Notes: a model not told the origin generated them from the letters alone. A stretch of 64,000 bases of DNA from Spirochaetes bacterium GWE1_32_154 (GCA_001829315.1 MIAY01000021.1:1-64000); one strand, 5' to 3'; positions 8,013-17,564 are shown, numbered from the stretch's first letter. Numbers and translations are program-made.

Positions 8013-9293
8013 ATGAGTTTAAATTTTGAAACGTTAGCATTACATGCAGGTCAAAAACCTGATACAGATACATTATCACGAGCTGTACCGATTCATAGAA
8101 CAAGTGCCTATGTTTTTAAAAACACCGAGCACGCTGCAAATCTTTTTGCTTTGAAAGAAGCAGGTTATATTTATACAAGGTTGAATAATCCGACTCAGGA
8201 TGTGCTTGAACAACGAATTGCTGCATTGGAAGGTGCTCCGGCTGCTTTAGCAATTGCATCAGGAACTTCAGCGATTTTTTATGCAATAATTAACATACTT
8301 TCTCAAGGGGATGAAATAGTTTCTGCAAATAATTTGTATGGCGGAACATACACTATGTTTAATGATATCCTGCCGCAATTCGGGATTAAGACTGTTTTTG
8401 TTGATCCTAAAAATCCTGAGAACTTTAAAAAAGCGATTACTTCAAAAACCAGAGCAATTTTTTCTGAAACAATCGGTAACCCTTCATTGGATGTTGTTGA
8501 CTTTGAGGCAATAGGAAAAATTGCACAGGAAGCAGAAATCCCTTATATTGTCGATTCAACTTTTACAACACCATATTTGTTTAACCCTTTAAAACACGGG
8601 GCTAATATTGTTATTCACTCATTAACAAAATGGATTGGCGGACATGGAACTGGTATCGGGGGTATTGTTGTTGATGGTGGAAATTTTAACTGGAAAAACC
8701 CGAAATTCACATTATTTAATGAACCTGATAACAGTTATCACGGTCTTCGATATGCTCATGATCTTGGTGATTTAAGTGCAGTTGCATACATTGTCAGGTT
8801 ACGGCTTGTACCATTGAGAAATCTCGGGGCTTGTTTAGCACCTGATAATGCCTGGTTATTTATTCAAGGGCTGGAAACGTTAGCATTAAGAATGGAACGG
8901 CATAGTACAAATGCCCTACGGGTTGCGGAATATTTGAAAAAACACCCGAAAGTTGAGTGGGTTAAATATCCGGGATTAAAAGATGACAGTTCATATCAGC
9001 TTGCATCAAAGTATTTTAAAAAAGGTTGTGGAGGAATGGTTGTTTTTGGAATTAAAGGCGGAAGTGTTGCCGGGAAAAAATTTATTGAGTCAACAAAGAT
9101 TTTTTCACTACTGGCAAATGTCGGCGATGCAAAATCACTTGCAATTCATCCGGCTACGACAACACATTCACAACTTACTGAAGAACAGCAGAAAGAAAGT
9201 GGCATTGCTCCGGAATTAGTTCGATTATCAATTGGAATTGAAAATATTGATGATATTATCGGAGATCTGGAACAGGCATTATTACTTGTATAA
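8013..9293 (+). CDS. metY: O-acetylhomoserine sulfhydrylase (direct sulfhydrylation to homocysteine)
   Basis: The start at 8013 (MSLNFETLALHAGQ) follows AAGGTGG and gives 426 residues, the normal length for the MetY/Met17 subgroup. That subgroup is longer than MetB because of an insertion, seen here around WKNPKFTLFNEPDNSYHG. The PLP lysine lies in VIHSLTKWIGGHG and the phosphate contact in YTRLNNPTQDVLE. It converts O-acetylhomoserine and sulfide to homocysteine. The C-terminal THSQLTEEQQKESGI stretch is diagnostic of the family. A longer frame opening at 7956 overlaps cysK and is not used. The gene ends just before a terminator hairpin. Confidence 0.93.
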   Translation: MSLNFETLALHAGQKPDTDTLSRAVPIHRTSAYVFKNTEHAANLFALKEAGYIYTRLNNPTQDVLEQRIAALEGAPAALAIASGTSAIFYAIINILSQGDEIVSANNLYGGTYTMFNDILPQFGIKTVFVDPKNPENFKKAITSKTRAIFSETIGNPSLDVVDFEAIGKIAQEAEIPYIVDSTFTTPYLFNPLKHGANIVIHSLTKWIGGHGTGIGGIVVDGGNFNWKNPKFTLFNEPDNSYHGLRYAHDLGDLSAVAYIVRLRLVPLRNLGACLAPDNAWLFIQGLETLALRMERHSTNALRVAEYLKKHPKVEWVKYPGLKDDSSYQLASKYFKKGCGGMVVFGIKGGSVAGKKFIESTKIFSLLANVGDAKSLAIHPATTTHSQLTEEQQKESGIAPELVRLSIGIENIDDIIGDLEQALLLV

Positions 9294-9301
9294 AATCGTG
9301 T

Positions 9302-9327
9302 AAAGAGAGGATGGAAATTCTCTCTTT
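9302..9327 (+). terminator. Terminator hairpin after metY
   Basis: AAAGAGAG and CTCTCTTT form a perfect 8-bp stem around a 10-nt loop, 9 bp past the metY stop codon. The following T-run is short, so termination may be partial. Confidence 0.65.
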
Positions 9328-9330
9328 ATA

Positions 9331-9370
9331 TTGAAAATTATCAAATTTGATAATTTCATACATAATGATT
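9331..9370 (+). repeat. 40-bp repeat with a 22-bp perfect palindrome; second copy at 9779-9818
   Basis: The 40 bp at 9331-9370 recur at 9779-9818 with about three mismatches. In the first copy the stretch 9335-9356 is a perfect 22-bp palindrome centred on CAAATTTG; the second copy keeps a 14-bp core (TATCAAATTTGATA). The first lies between the metY terminator and the hypothetical gene at 9455. The second lies inside that gene near its 3' end. A duplicated regulator site or the ends of a degraded insertion are both possible. Confidence 0.6.
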
Positions 9371-9454
9371 TATCTGTTCTTAATTATATCTTAACAAATA
9401 AAATGTATAAAAATACCAGTCGTTACGTAATGTATTTTTTACATGAGGCTTTGA

Positions 9455-9856
9455 ATGGATAACAATTTTTTAGATACTATGTTACTAAATCTTTTTACTA
9501 ATCATTTGAGGCAAAAAGAATATCATGTAAAAAATGATGTGACATTATATTCAACTCTTAATGTTGATCTGAATATTTCAGCTATTGAGTTAAAAGCACT
9601 AATAGCTTCTTTTTCAACATGTATTATGGAATATTGTTATATAAATACCCATATCAGTACGTATTTTGAAATCGAAAAGTTTACTCTTGAACCATATATA
9701 ATTAATCATATTATCAGGAAGATCAATAATCAGCCTGTTCCGGTTATTGAGTTTTTTGAAATATTTAAAATTTCTTTTTTGAAAATTATCAAATTTGATA
9801 CAATCATACATAATGATTTTGAAACACAATACTTCTGTTGCAGTAACTTAGCGTAA
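9455..9856 (+). CDS. Hypothetical protein flanked by a short direct repeat
   Basis: This 133-residue AT-rich open frame matches no family I recognise. It has no signal peptide or clear membrane segment. It is rich in Ile, Asn, Phe and Thr and has several cysteines (including CCSNLA at the end). A GAGG site lies about 9 bp before the ATG. Its 3' part is built from the second copy of the 40-bp repeat, and its end overlaps the convergent DUF3820 gene by 9 bp. It may be a small accessory gene or a spurious frame in repeat-derived DNA. Confidence 0.4.
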   Translation: MDNNFLDTMLLNLFTNHLRQKEYHVKNDVTLYSTLNVDLNISAIELKALIASFSTCIMEYCYINTHISTYFEIEKFTLEPYIINHIIRKINNQPVPVIEFFEIFKISFLKIIKFDTIIHNDFETQYFCCSNLA

Positions 9857-10054
9857 TGTATCAAATAAATATGTTAACCCGTCAACTTTCAATTGATAAA
9901 CAATCTGCATGATTTCTCCAAGTTCACCTTCGGGATATCCTTTATGACTGAACCATATAAAATATTCATCCGGTATCTGCAAAAGAAGTCTTCCTGAATA
10001 TTTTCCGAAAGGCATACGATAAGCAGCAATTTTTTTTAGTAATTCGATATCCAT
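9848..10054 (-). CDS. DUF3820 family protein
   Basis: The 68-residue protein shows the hallmark of DUF3820: YRMPFGKYSGRLLLQIPDEY followed by WFSHKGYPEGELGEIM. The family is small, single-domain and widespread, with no settled molecular function. AGGATAAAAA precedes the ATG. It is transcribed alone, converging on the hypothetical gene to its left. Confidence 0.85.
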   Translation of the reverse strand: MDIELLKKIAAYRMPFGKYSGRLLLQIPDEYFIWFSHKGYPEGELGEIMQIVYQLKVDGLTYLFDTLR

Positions 10055-10219
10055 TTTTTATCCTGAAAGTTTTTCTTGTAAGAGTTTCTGAAGTATACTA
10101 TTTTAGCTCGATTTATTTCAATGTTTTTTTTTAATCTTCGTGATACATATTCCTTCCTTGATATTTCTGATAAGATTGATTAGAATATAGTGGATGTTGA
10201 AAATCCCGGAGAAAAATAA

Positions 10220-11389
10220 ATGAAATGTAAACACGTTTTTGTTTTTGTAGTATTAATCATACTCGTTGCCTGTGAAACGGTTAAACCGATTCCGGGTGTT
10301 AAACCAATGTTAGCTCCAGGGCTTATCACAATGAAGAAATACGGGAAAAAATTAAATCCTTATGAAATATTACATTTATCAGGTCAGATTATGGGCGAAA
10401 TGGGGATTTTTGGTGCTGTTGGCTATAATGAATATATCAATAAACTCAATAAACCAAATAATAAACGCGTATTTATCGTCGAATCAATTGTATTCAATAA
10501 AGAAGGTTTTGCAGAAGATATAAAAGGAAGAATTGAAAAACCTGCAACCTATATGGAATTTGTTGCAAAAGGGGGGCTTGGAATCCCTGTTTATGAGGCA
10601 AATACGCCTAATGAATTGGGAGTTATTTTTGGACGACGTGCAAATATTGCATCACGGGATGGCGTAATCGTAAGGGTAAATCCTTTAGAACATACCGATT
10701 TATATTACATACGCTTAGGTTCAGAAACGTATGATGCGATTATGAATGCTTCTATTTTATTTCAAAGCTATGAAATGGTACGGACTCCCTATATTGATAA
10801 TCTTCGGGTAGAACTTGAAGGTATGATAATGAACAGTGATTCAAGAGAATTGATTCTTGGCGAAATGAAAAAATTTAAAGAAGAAAATAAAGATAAGTAT
10901 ACTACTGAGAATGATATTCTGGTTGCTTTTATCAATTCAAATGAGAGTTATCTTGAGATGCTGAGTGAATCAAATCATGATGCAATGGAAAGGATACATG
11001 AATCCAAAATATTTCTTGATATGATAAAAAATGCAGCAGAGACAGCCTCCGGTCGTGTTGCAATAATATTTGGAGAGATCGCTTTAGATATTGCTTTGAT
11101 TACATTAGAAACCGCAGGAAATGCAATGTCACGGGGAGATTCGAGCCTTGGTGGTATGCTTTTGGCCGCTATTGAGGCGACATCGCTGACTATACAAAAA
11201 ACTGCAGAATATGTTGCACGAAATGTTCCTCGTAATTCCAATATTACACTACCTGATTTACAAAATATCAACGCTTATAATAATTATATGTTCAATCGAT
11301 ATATTGAGAATTCTAAAAAAAATAGTAAAGCGGAAATGGAAGCTAACGCAATTTTTAAAACGCTTAAAAAAACCGGTGCTATTAAGTAA
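10220..11389 (+). CDS. Lipoprotein of unknown function upstream of glycerol kinase
   Basis: The 389-residue protein has a lipoprotein signal (hydrophobic VFVFVVLIILVAC, lipidated Cys18) and a GGAG site about 10 bp before the ATG. The body is mixed alpha/beta with no recognised domain. Residues about 250-345 are strongly helical and alanine-rich (AAETASGRVAIIFGEIALDIALITLETAG), perhaps a membrane-associated amphipathic region. It ends 13 bp before glpK, so co-transcription is likely, but no glycerol-related role can be deduced. It may be a lineage-restricted envelope protein. Confidence 0.75.
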   Translation: MKCKHVFVFVVLIILVACETVKPIPGVKPMLAPGLITMKKYGKKLNPYEILHLSGQIMGEMGIFGAVGYNEYINKLNKPNNKRVFIVESIVFNKEGFAEDIKGRIEKPATYMEFVAKGGLGIPVYEANTPNELGVIFGRRANIASRDGVIVRVNPLEHTDLYYIRLGSETYDAIMNASILFQSYEMVRTPYIDNLRVELEGMIMNSDSRELILGEMKKFKEENKDKYTTENDILVAFINSNESYLEMLSESNHDAMERIHESKIFLDMIKNAAETASGRVAIIFGEIALDIALITLETAGNAMSRGDSSLGGMLLAAIEATSLTIQKTAEYVARNVPRNSNITLPDLQNINAYNNYMFNRYIENSKKNSKAEMEANAIFKTLKKTGAIK

Positions 11390-11402
11390 CTATGGAGGTT
11401 GT

Positions 11403-12902
11403 ATGGAAAAATATATTTTAGCAATTGATCAGGGGACTACGAGTTCACGGGCAATTATTTTTGATACATCAGGTAGTGTTGTAACGCAATGGAGTAAAGA
11501 GTTTACCCAGATTTACCCTCATCCGGGTTGGGTTGAACATAATGCGGTTGAGATATTTGAATCAGTTATAGAATGTATTCAATCGGTTTTTCGCTCAATC
11601 GGGTGCAGTTATGAAAATATAGACAGTATCGGTATAACAAATCAGAGAGAGACCACCGTATTGTGGGATAAAAAAACCGGCCTTCCTGTTCATAATGCAA
11701 TTGTATGGCAATGCAGAAGAACGGCATCCCGATGTAATGAAATAAAAAAATCAATTTATAATGAAATTATCTTTGATAAAACCGGTTTGGTTGTAGACCC
11801 TTATTTCTGTGCTACGAAAATTGAGTCTATTTTTGAAAATAATAAAGACATTTATAAGCGTGCTTTGAATAATGAAATTGCGTTTGGTACAATTGAGTCC
11901 TATCTTATTTACAGATTGTCAAATGGAAAATCACATGTTTCAGATTATTCTAATGCGTCAAGAACAATGCTTTTTAATATACACACGTTAGAATGGGATA
12001 AAGAACTGCTTGAGTTTTTTACGATTCCTGAGAGCATTCTTCCAAAAGTGATTCCTAATTCGCAAACAGATATAAAAACAGATCGTTCGGTAACAGATGG
12101 ATTTGAAATACCAATTTCCGGTGTTATCGGAGATCAACAGGCTGCGCTGTTTGGCCAACGATGTTTTAATAAAGGTGATATTAAAAATACGTATGGAACC
12201 GGGTGTTTCCTTCTTATGAATACCGGTGATAAACCGAGAAAGTCAAAAAATAATTTGCTTTCCACGATCGCCTGGAATATTGATGGTAAAACAACCTACG
12301 CCATGGAAGGTGCTGTTTTTATTGCAGGAGCGGTTGTTCAGTGGTTGCGGGATGGAATACAATTTATTGAAAATAGTGGTGATTCTGAATCATTGGCACA
12401 TACTGCGAAAGACAATGGTGTCATTATGGTCCCGGCATTTACCGGATTGGGTTCGCCATACTGGGACCCTGATGTGCGAGGCGCTATTTTTGGTATAACA
12501 CGGGATACGGGAAGAGCGGAAATTGCAAAGGCAGCACTACAGTCAATTGCATTTCAGACAGCTGAGCTTGTTAATGCCATGAAAAATGATTTTAGTGGAA
12601 CAATCGGGCATTTTTATGCTGATGGCGGAGCTTCAGCGAATAATTATTTAATGCAGTTTCAATCTGATTTACTCCATATTGAGATTAATGCAGTAACTAT
12701 GCGTGAGACAACTGCACTTGGGGCTGCTTTTTTAGCAGGGCTTGCAACAGGATATTATGAAAATATCGATTATTTAAAAGGATTAAATAAAGCTGTTAGT
12801 GTATATAAACCATCAATCAATTCGGCTCAAAGTAAACTGCTAATGAAAAGATGGCAAAAAGCAGTTGAAGCAGTAAGGTTATTTGGTAGCGGTGACATTT
12901 AA
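11403..12902 (+). CDS. glpK: Glycerol kinase
   Basis: The 499-residue product is typical GlpK. The phosphate-binding loop is AIDQGTTSSRAIIFD near the N-terminus; GITNQRETTVLWD, the GDQQAALFGQ motif (about 260) and the C-terminal ADGGASANNYLMQF nucleotide-binding region follow. It phosphorylates glycerol to sn-glycerol 3-phosphate. The start at 11403 is set by GGAGG 4-5 bp upstream; the longer frame from 11211 overlaps the lipoprotein gene and is not used. No glpF or glpD is beside it. The stop overlaps the convergent YcxB-like gene by 4 bp. Confidence 0.97.
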   Translation: MEKYILAIDQGTTSSRAIIFDTSGSVVTQWSKEFTQIYPHPGWVEHNAVEIFESVIECIQSVFRSIGCSYENIDSIGITNQRETTVLWDKKTGLPVHNAIVWQCRRTASRCNEIKKSIYNEIIFDKTGLVVDPYFCATKIESIFENNKDIYKRALNNEIAFGTIESYLIYRLSNGKSHVSDYSNASRTMLFNIHTLEWDKELLEFFTIPESILPKVIPNSQTDIKTDRSVTDGFEIPISGVIGDQQAALFGQRCFNKGDIKNTYGTGCFLLMNTGDKPRKSKNNLLSTIAWNIDGKTTYAMEGAVFIAGAVVQWLRDGIQFIENSGDSESLAHTAKDNGVIMVPAFTGLGSPYWDPDVRGAIFGITRDTGRAEIAKAALQSIAFQTAELVNAMKNDFSGTIGHFYADGGASANNYLMQFQSDLLHIEINAVTMRETTALGAAFLAGLATGYYENIDYLKGLNKAVSVYKPSINSAQSKLLMKRWQKAVEAVRLFGSGDI

Positions 12903-13393
12903 TTGTGTTTTGTATCTTCAAATAATAGTGCATAAATCGTTTCTTTGTCTTTTTCATTAATGTTAATTTTAGGAATATACATACAAATAAAACTTGTTAA
13001 AAAAATATAAATCACTTCTTCGTCTTCGATTACTTTATGAATATCGTCATGGTTTATAAATGATGTCTCATTTAGTATTGTTGTTTCAATACCAAGTTCA
13101 TTAAATCGTAAAAGAAAATTATTCTTATAATAGTCGTTGTATTCTTTATTGACAGATTTTGTAAATTTATATCCGATATATGCCGGTACCAGACAGGCGA
13201 TTATAATGGTGAAAATGCCTGAATTAATATTCTTGTAATAGAAGAAACTCAAAATAATCATAACAAATAGAATTAAATATATTGGAATAAATTTGAGTAA
13301 CGTTCCTGTATATAGATATTCAGATCGAAGTGTGTATTTAAAAAAATCTTTTTTTGTATATGAAATAGAAAGTGTTATATCAATGTTGTCCAT
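12899..13393 (-). CDS. YcxB-like membrane protein
   Basis: The 164-residue protein has two adjacent transmembrane helices (about 32-52 and 58-75), a short charged linker, and a C-terminal cytoplasmic domain. That domain carries the YcxB-like signature: RFNELGIETTILNETSFINHDDI, then VIYIFLTSFICMYIPK. The family is common in Firmicutes and scattered elsewhere and its function is unknown. An AAGGA site lies about 11 bp before the ATG. It is monocistronic and convergent with glpK. Confidence 0.75.
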   Translation of the reverse strand: MDNIDITLSISYTKKDFFKYTLRSEYLYTGTLLKFIPIYLILFVMIILSFFYYKNINSGIFTIIIACLVPAYIGYKFTKSVNKEYNDYYKNNFLLRFNELGIETTILNETSFINHDDIHKVIEDEEVIYIFLTSFICMYIPKININEKDKETIYALLFEDTKHN

Positions 13394-13542
13394 ATTTCAA
13401 AAATCCTTATCCAATTGAATATTTTTTTCACGATACACTTTTTAATCTGCTTATTCAATCAAAAGTTTAGAATTGTTAACATTTATAGTGGATTAACCGA
13501 TAGGTAGTGTAAGAAGTATATAAAAAACAGGACTTTTCATTA

Positions 13543-15546
13543 ATGAAAAAAAAACACAAGAAAGTCACGACTGAAAAAATCAGTAAACAATCTATTCAAA
13601 TAGAAATTTCAATTGTTGTATTATTGAGCACTGTTTTTTTACTTGGAATTATTTCATTTGGTATACACTATATTCAGATTAGGCAATTTACAAAAGTTAC
13701 AGATACATTAATTGAATCGAAAATTGATGATTTGAATTTTTTAGTGAATGCAGAAATTAATAAAGAAGTGATTGATCAATGTATAAATAGATTCAGGTTT
13801 GGAAAAAGTGGATTTTGCGGGATTGTTACGAATAACCGGTCATCAGATATTATTCAGAATACGGTTGTTAATAATCAGATTACTGATAAAATGTATGAAT
13901 ATAGTAACACGATGGCTACTACCGGTAAAAAGATTGTGTCATTTTCTTATCTTGATTATAATGTGATGATAAAAAATTTTGAAGCGTCCGATTTTTTAGC
14001 ATCCGACATACAATGGGAATCTGGTTTTATTGCATACAGACCCGATGAGGTTTTTGAAAAAATAATTGTATTCAGTTTTGTTTTTTTTATAGTATCTTCA
14101 TTAGCCGGTCTTTTTGTAATCTATTTTATTTTTAAAGGGTTACTCAGACGATTAGTTTTAAAACCGTTAAAAGGTTTTATTGATAAGTCATTGAATGTCA
14201 GTTATGGTGATTTAACTATTAATTTTGCAGTAAATACTACTAATGAGTTTCATACGTTGGGTGTTGCATTTAGTGAAACGATAACAACACTTAAAGTGCT
14301 TATAAAGAAAGTTTATATTACATTAATGGTTATTACTAGAAACTTAAGGACTTTATATACATCATCAAGTGCTGTAGAGGAATCTGCTCATTTGCAGGTT
14401 GAGAAAGTAGAAAAGACAGTTAAAAGTGTTGAAAATCAGAATAAAATGGTTGAAAGAATTGCAAATGAATCTGATAAGGCTAACAAGTATGCTGCCATTG
14501 CTTTAGAAAAAGCAAATGTTGGTATGGAATCTATGATTAATCTGAAAGATGAAATGACTAAAATTGAAAAGAGTTCAATGGAGATTTCAGAGATTATTAA
14601 TATGATTAATGATATCGCTGAACAAACAAATTTATTATCATTAAATGCATCTATCGAGTCAGCCAGAGCTGGTGATGCGGGCAGGGGATTTAATATAGTT
14701 GCCGGAGAGATACGGAAATTAGCTGAGAAATCCACTCAGGCCGCAGACCGGATTCATTCACTTATAACAAACAATAATAATATTATTAAAGTCGGTGTTG
14801 ATTATACAAATAAAACAACAACAGTTTTAAAAGAAATTTCACAATCAAATCAGATTATAACCGGGCTTGTTAATAATATATCGGATGAAGTTAAGAATGT
14901 AAGAAATGGTACAACTGAGATTTTAAACTCTGTCATGTATATTTCAGAAAAAGCGCATCAGAATTTAGAGCAGAGTGAACATGTTGGTTCTGCAATTGAT
15001 GATTTTGTTATTCAAACGATTGAACTTCAGAAATTTGTGGGTAAATTTGACACCCGTTCTCAAAAGATTAAAGATAATCAGAAACAAATAGAAGCGGTTT
15101 TGGATGCAAAATTAAACGAGATTCAATCTGTTTTTAAGAATTATGGTAAAAACTTTTTATTAAGTGACGATGTAATTAGAATTGAGTTATTCAAATTAAA
15201 GGAATTATGGATTGGTAAGACGCTGATTACCGGTAATAATGATTTTGCTGATGAAATTTCAAAGATTGCAACGTGTTCATTCACAATTTTTCAATTAAGT
15301 GATAACAATTTAATACGTGTTGCTACAACGGTTAAGAATTTTGATAATTCCAGGGCTGTAGGATCATATATAGATGAATCAACAGATGTTTTCCAAAAGA
15401 TTGTCAATGGTCAAACTTATTTCGGGCGAGTTTTTGTTGTTAATCGCTGGTATGTTGCTGTTTATTCACCAATTATTGATTCTACTAATAAAATCCTCGG
15501 CGCAATTTATCTGGGTTTACCTGAAGAAAATGAGTTCCTGGAATAA
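13543..15546 (+). CDS. Methyl-accepting chemotaxis protein with an extra C-terminal Cache-like domain
   Basis: The 667-residue protein has TM1 at about 21-45, a small periplasmic domain, TM2 at about 170-195, a HAMP-like region, and a coiled-coil signalling domain. The highly conserved MCP hairpin tip is at about 356-382 (IAEQTNLLSLNASIESARAG). After the signalling coil, residues about 535-667 form a further domain ending WYVAVYSPIIDSTNKILGAIYLG. This resembles the membrane-distal module of Cache_3/Cache_2 fusion sensors, yet here it would be cytoplasmic. The receptor would feed CheA/CheW, whose genes are not in the window. Confidence 0.9.
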   Translation: MKKKHKKVTTEKISKQSIQIEISIVVLLSTVFLLGIISFGIHYIQIRQFTKVTDTLIESKIDDLNFLVNAEINKEVIDQCINRFRFGKSGFCGIVTNNRSSDIIQNTVVNNQITDKMYEYSNTMATTGKKIVSFSYLDYNVMIKNFEASDFLASDIQWESGFIAYRPDEVFEKIIVFSFVFFIVSSLAGLFVIYFIFKGLLRRLVLKPLKGFIDKSLNVSYGDLTINFAVNTTNEFHTLGVAFSETITTLKVLIKKVYITLMVITRNLRTLYTSSSAVEESAHLQVEKVEKTVKSVENQNKMVERIANESDKANKYAAIALEKANVGMESMINLKDEMTKIEKSSMEISEIINMINDIAEQTNLLSLNASIESARAGDAGRGFNIVAGEIRKLAEKSTQAADRIHSLITNNNNIIKVGVDYTNKTTTVLKEISQSNQIITGLVNNISDEVKNVRNGTTEILNSVMYISEKAHQNLEQSEHVGSAIDDFVIQTIELQKFVGKFDTRSQKIKDNQKQIEAVLDAKLNEIQSVFKNYGKNFLLSDDVIRIELFKLKELWIGKTLITGNNDFADEISKIATCSFTIFQLSDNNLIRVATTVKNFDNSRAVGSYIDESTDVFQKIVNGQTYFGRVFVVNRWYVAVYSPIIDSTNKILGAIYLGLPEENEFLE

Positions 15547-15595
15547 TAAATATTTTCTCGTTTAAAATCAAGGTATCAGGTTTTTTTAATTTCCC

Positions 15596-16825
15596 CTATA
15601 TCATACAGGATAATTCAATTATTGTTTTTACTGCTTTTTCCATTGAGTCCACCGGTATCCATTCTCCGGTTGAATGAAAATTTATTCCACCCGTAAATAT
15701 ATTCGGGCAAGGAATCCCCATTGATGATAATGCAGAACCATCAGTTCCTCCACGTATTCGTTTCAATATCGGGGTTGCTCCAGCTTTAATGACAGCTTTT
15801 TTCAAGGTGTCCATCAGGTGAGGATGTTTGTTAATTTCTGATTCCATATTTTTATATTCTTCATTATAACTCGCAGTTATTGTAAAATCATTTTCATTAA
15901 ATCTTTTACTCATCGTTAGTTTACAGTCTGTTATAATAGTTTCAATTAAGGATATTTTTGCCTTAATGCCATCTTCTGTAAAATCACGGATTATTAGGGA
16001 TATTTGTCCGATTTGTTCATTTGAATCAATACTTGAGACATGAATATACCCCATGTCATTATTTGATTCATTAGGTGAAATTTTTTGACTGAATAATGTA
16101 TTTAGAAATATTGTAATTATTTCAATAGATGATATTAATTTCCCGTTTGCATATCCCGGATGGCAATTTTTTCCGGAAATTGATATGGTACAATTGTATG
16201 CGTTGAAGCATCCATATTCTATTTCTCCTTCTTCACCACCATCTATCGTAAAAGCAATTTTTGATTTGAATGTATCAAGGTCAATATATTCAAGTTGATG
16301 ACCTATTTCTTCATCAGGAACAAAAGCTACATAGATATCAGGATATTGTAATGTGTTTTTATTTGCGATTAAATATTCACAAGCGGTTAGTATTTCAGCG
16401 ATGCCGGCTTTATTATCGGCACCAAGTAATGTTGTGCCATCACCGGTGATTATTTCATTGCCTGTGTATGCAGATAATTGCGATGATTCTCTTATCATAA
16501 CGCTTCCATTAGCAGCTAGTATATCATCGCCATCGTATCTGAATCGTATTGGTTTTACATTTTTTCCAGAAACAGAAGGTGATGTATCAAGATGTGCTAT
16601 GTAGCCGATAGGTGCTTTGCTATGATCAGTTCCGGGGATAAATCCATAGAGGTATGCTTGTTCGGATAGTGTCGTTTTTGTAAAACCAATTTCAGACATT
16701 TCAATTTTCAATAATCGTGCTAACTCCATTTGTCCGGGAGTGGATGGTGTTTTTGTGCAATTATGAGCTGATTGTGTGTCTATTTTTACATATCGAAAGA
16801 ATCTTTCTGTAACCTTTTCAATCAT
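15596..16825 (-). CDS. pepT: Peptidase T (tripeptide aminopeptidase, M20B)
   Basis: The 409-residue protein matches PepT throughout. Zinc ligands and the catalytic region appear as IAHLDTSPS, LLGADNKAGIAEIL, VPDEEIGHQ and TIDGGEEGEIEYGCFNAY; the C-terminal metal ligand lies in NIFTGGINFHSTGEW. The cytosolic enzyme removes the N-terminal residue from tripeptides. It sits at the end of a leftward run (HD-GYP, RNA methyltransferase, pepT) with an 11-bp gap upstream. It probably completes breakdown of peptides imported by the Opp system at 21-27 kb. Confidence 0.95.
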   Translation of the reverse strand: MIEKVTERFFRYVKIDTQSAHNCTKTPSTPGQMELARLLKIEMSEIGFTKTTLSEQAYLYGFIPGTDHSKAPIGYIAHLDTSPSVSGKNVKPIRFRYDGDDILAANGSVMIRESSQLSAYTGNEIITGDGTTLLGADNKAGIAEILTACEYLIANKNTLQYPDIYVAFVPDEEIGHQLEYIDLDTFKSKIAFTIDGGEEGEIEYGCFNAYNCTISISGKNCHPGYANGKLISSIEIITIFLNTLFSQKISPNESNNDMGYIHVSSIDSNEQIGQISLIIRDFTEDGIKAKISLIETIITDCKLTMSKRFNENDFTITASYNEEYKNMESEINKHPHLMDTLKKAVIKAGATPILKRIRGGTDGSALSSMGIPCPNIFTGGINFHSTGEWIPVDSMEKAVKTIIELSCMI

Positions 16826-16835
16826 ACGTATTTCC

Positions 16836-17564
16836 TTATGGTTTGTTTTTTACAATTTCATAGAGTGCTATTCCCGATGCTACTGATACATTGAGAGAAT
16901 TCTTATTTCCTTTTAATTCAATATGATAAATTTTATCTGAAATCTCCAATATTTCATCTGAGATGCCAAATTCTTCATTTCCAAAAATGATTAATTTTTT
17001 TTCAGAAAAAACATTATTTGCTATATCGATAGAATGGATATTCTTTTCTATTGATACTATTTTATAATTTTGTTGTCTAAATTTTTGTATTATTTCTATT
17101 GGATTTTTATGATGAGAAACCGTTATTTGTGAGTTCATGCTTGTTCTTTTTGCTTTCGAGTTATCAAGACCCGGTGTTATACCGCTTAGTATTACTTCGT
17201 CAACGCCGAGTGCTTCAGCTGTTCGTATGATTGCACCTGTGTTGTATGGACTTCGGATATTATCCAACAGGAGTGATATTCCTGATTCATTTTTTATTCG
17301 TATTGAATTATCAAAACTATTATTTTCGTTGTATGCTGAAAAATCCTCGATTTTTTGGAGAAGAATTTCTGCTAATAAACCCCAGTCATATTTTTTCTCT
17401 GGTATAGAGTAATTTTCATTTTCATATTTATTAAACCATATGATAATTTCTTCGGGAGAGTTAGCTGTACTATTTCCGGATATATGTTCTTTTATGATAT
17501 AAGCGGTTTTTTTATATCTGTTTAATTTTGATAAACCTGAGAATTTTTTTTCAGTAAAACTCAT
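16836..17564 (-). CDS. SpoU/TrmH-family RNA 2'-O-methyltransferase
   Basis: The 242-residue protein has a basic N-terminal extension (1-85) and a SPOUT knot domain. All three family motifs are visible: motif 1 NIRSPYNTGAIIRTAEA (about 111-127), motif 2 LIIFGNEEFGIS, and motif 3 NSLNVSVASGIALYE. The family methylates ribose in tRNA or 23S rRNA; the target here is not evident. Its ATG overlaps the HD-GYP stop (ATGA), so the two are translationally coupled. Confidence 0.88.
   Translation of the reverse strand: MSFTEKKFSGLSKLNRYKKTAYIIKEHISGNSTANSPEEIIIWFNKYENENYSIPEKKYDWGLLAEILLQKIEDFSAYNENNSFDNSIRIKNESGISLLLDNIRSPYNTGAIIRTAEALGVDEVILSGITPGLDNSKAKRTSMNSQITVSHHKNPIEIIQKFRQQNYKIVSIEKNIHSIDIANNVFSEKKLIIFGNEEFGISDEILEISDKIYHIELKGNKNSLNVSVASGIALYEIVKNKP

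Noticed and set aside
11211-11402. N-terminal extension of glycerol kinase from the longer open frame
   Set aside because: It lies inside the upstream lipoprotein gene, and GGAGG places the start at 11403, where GlpK normally begins.
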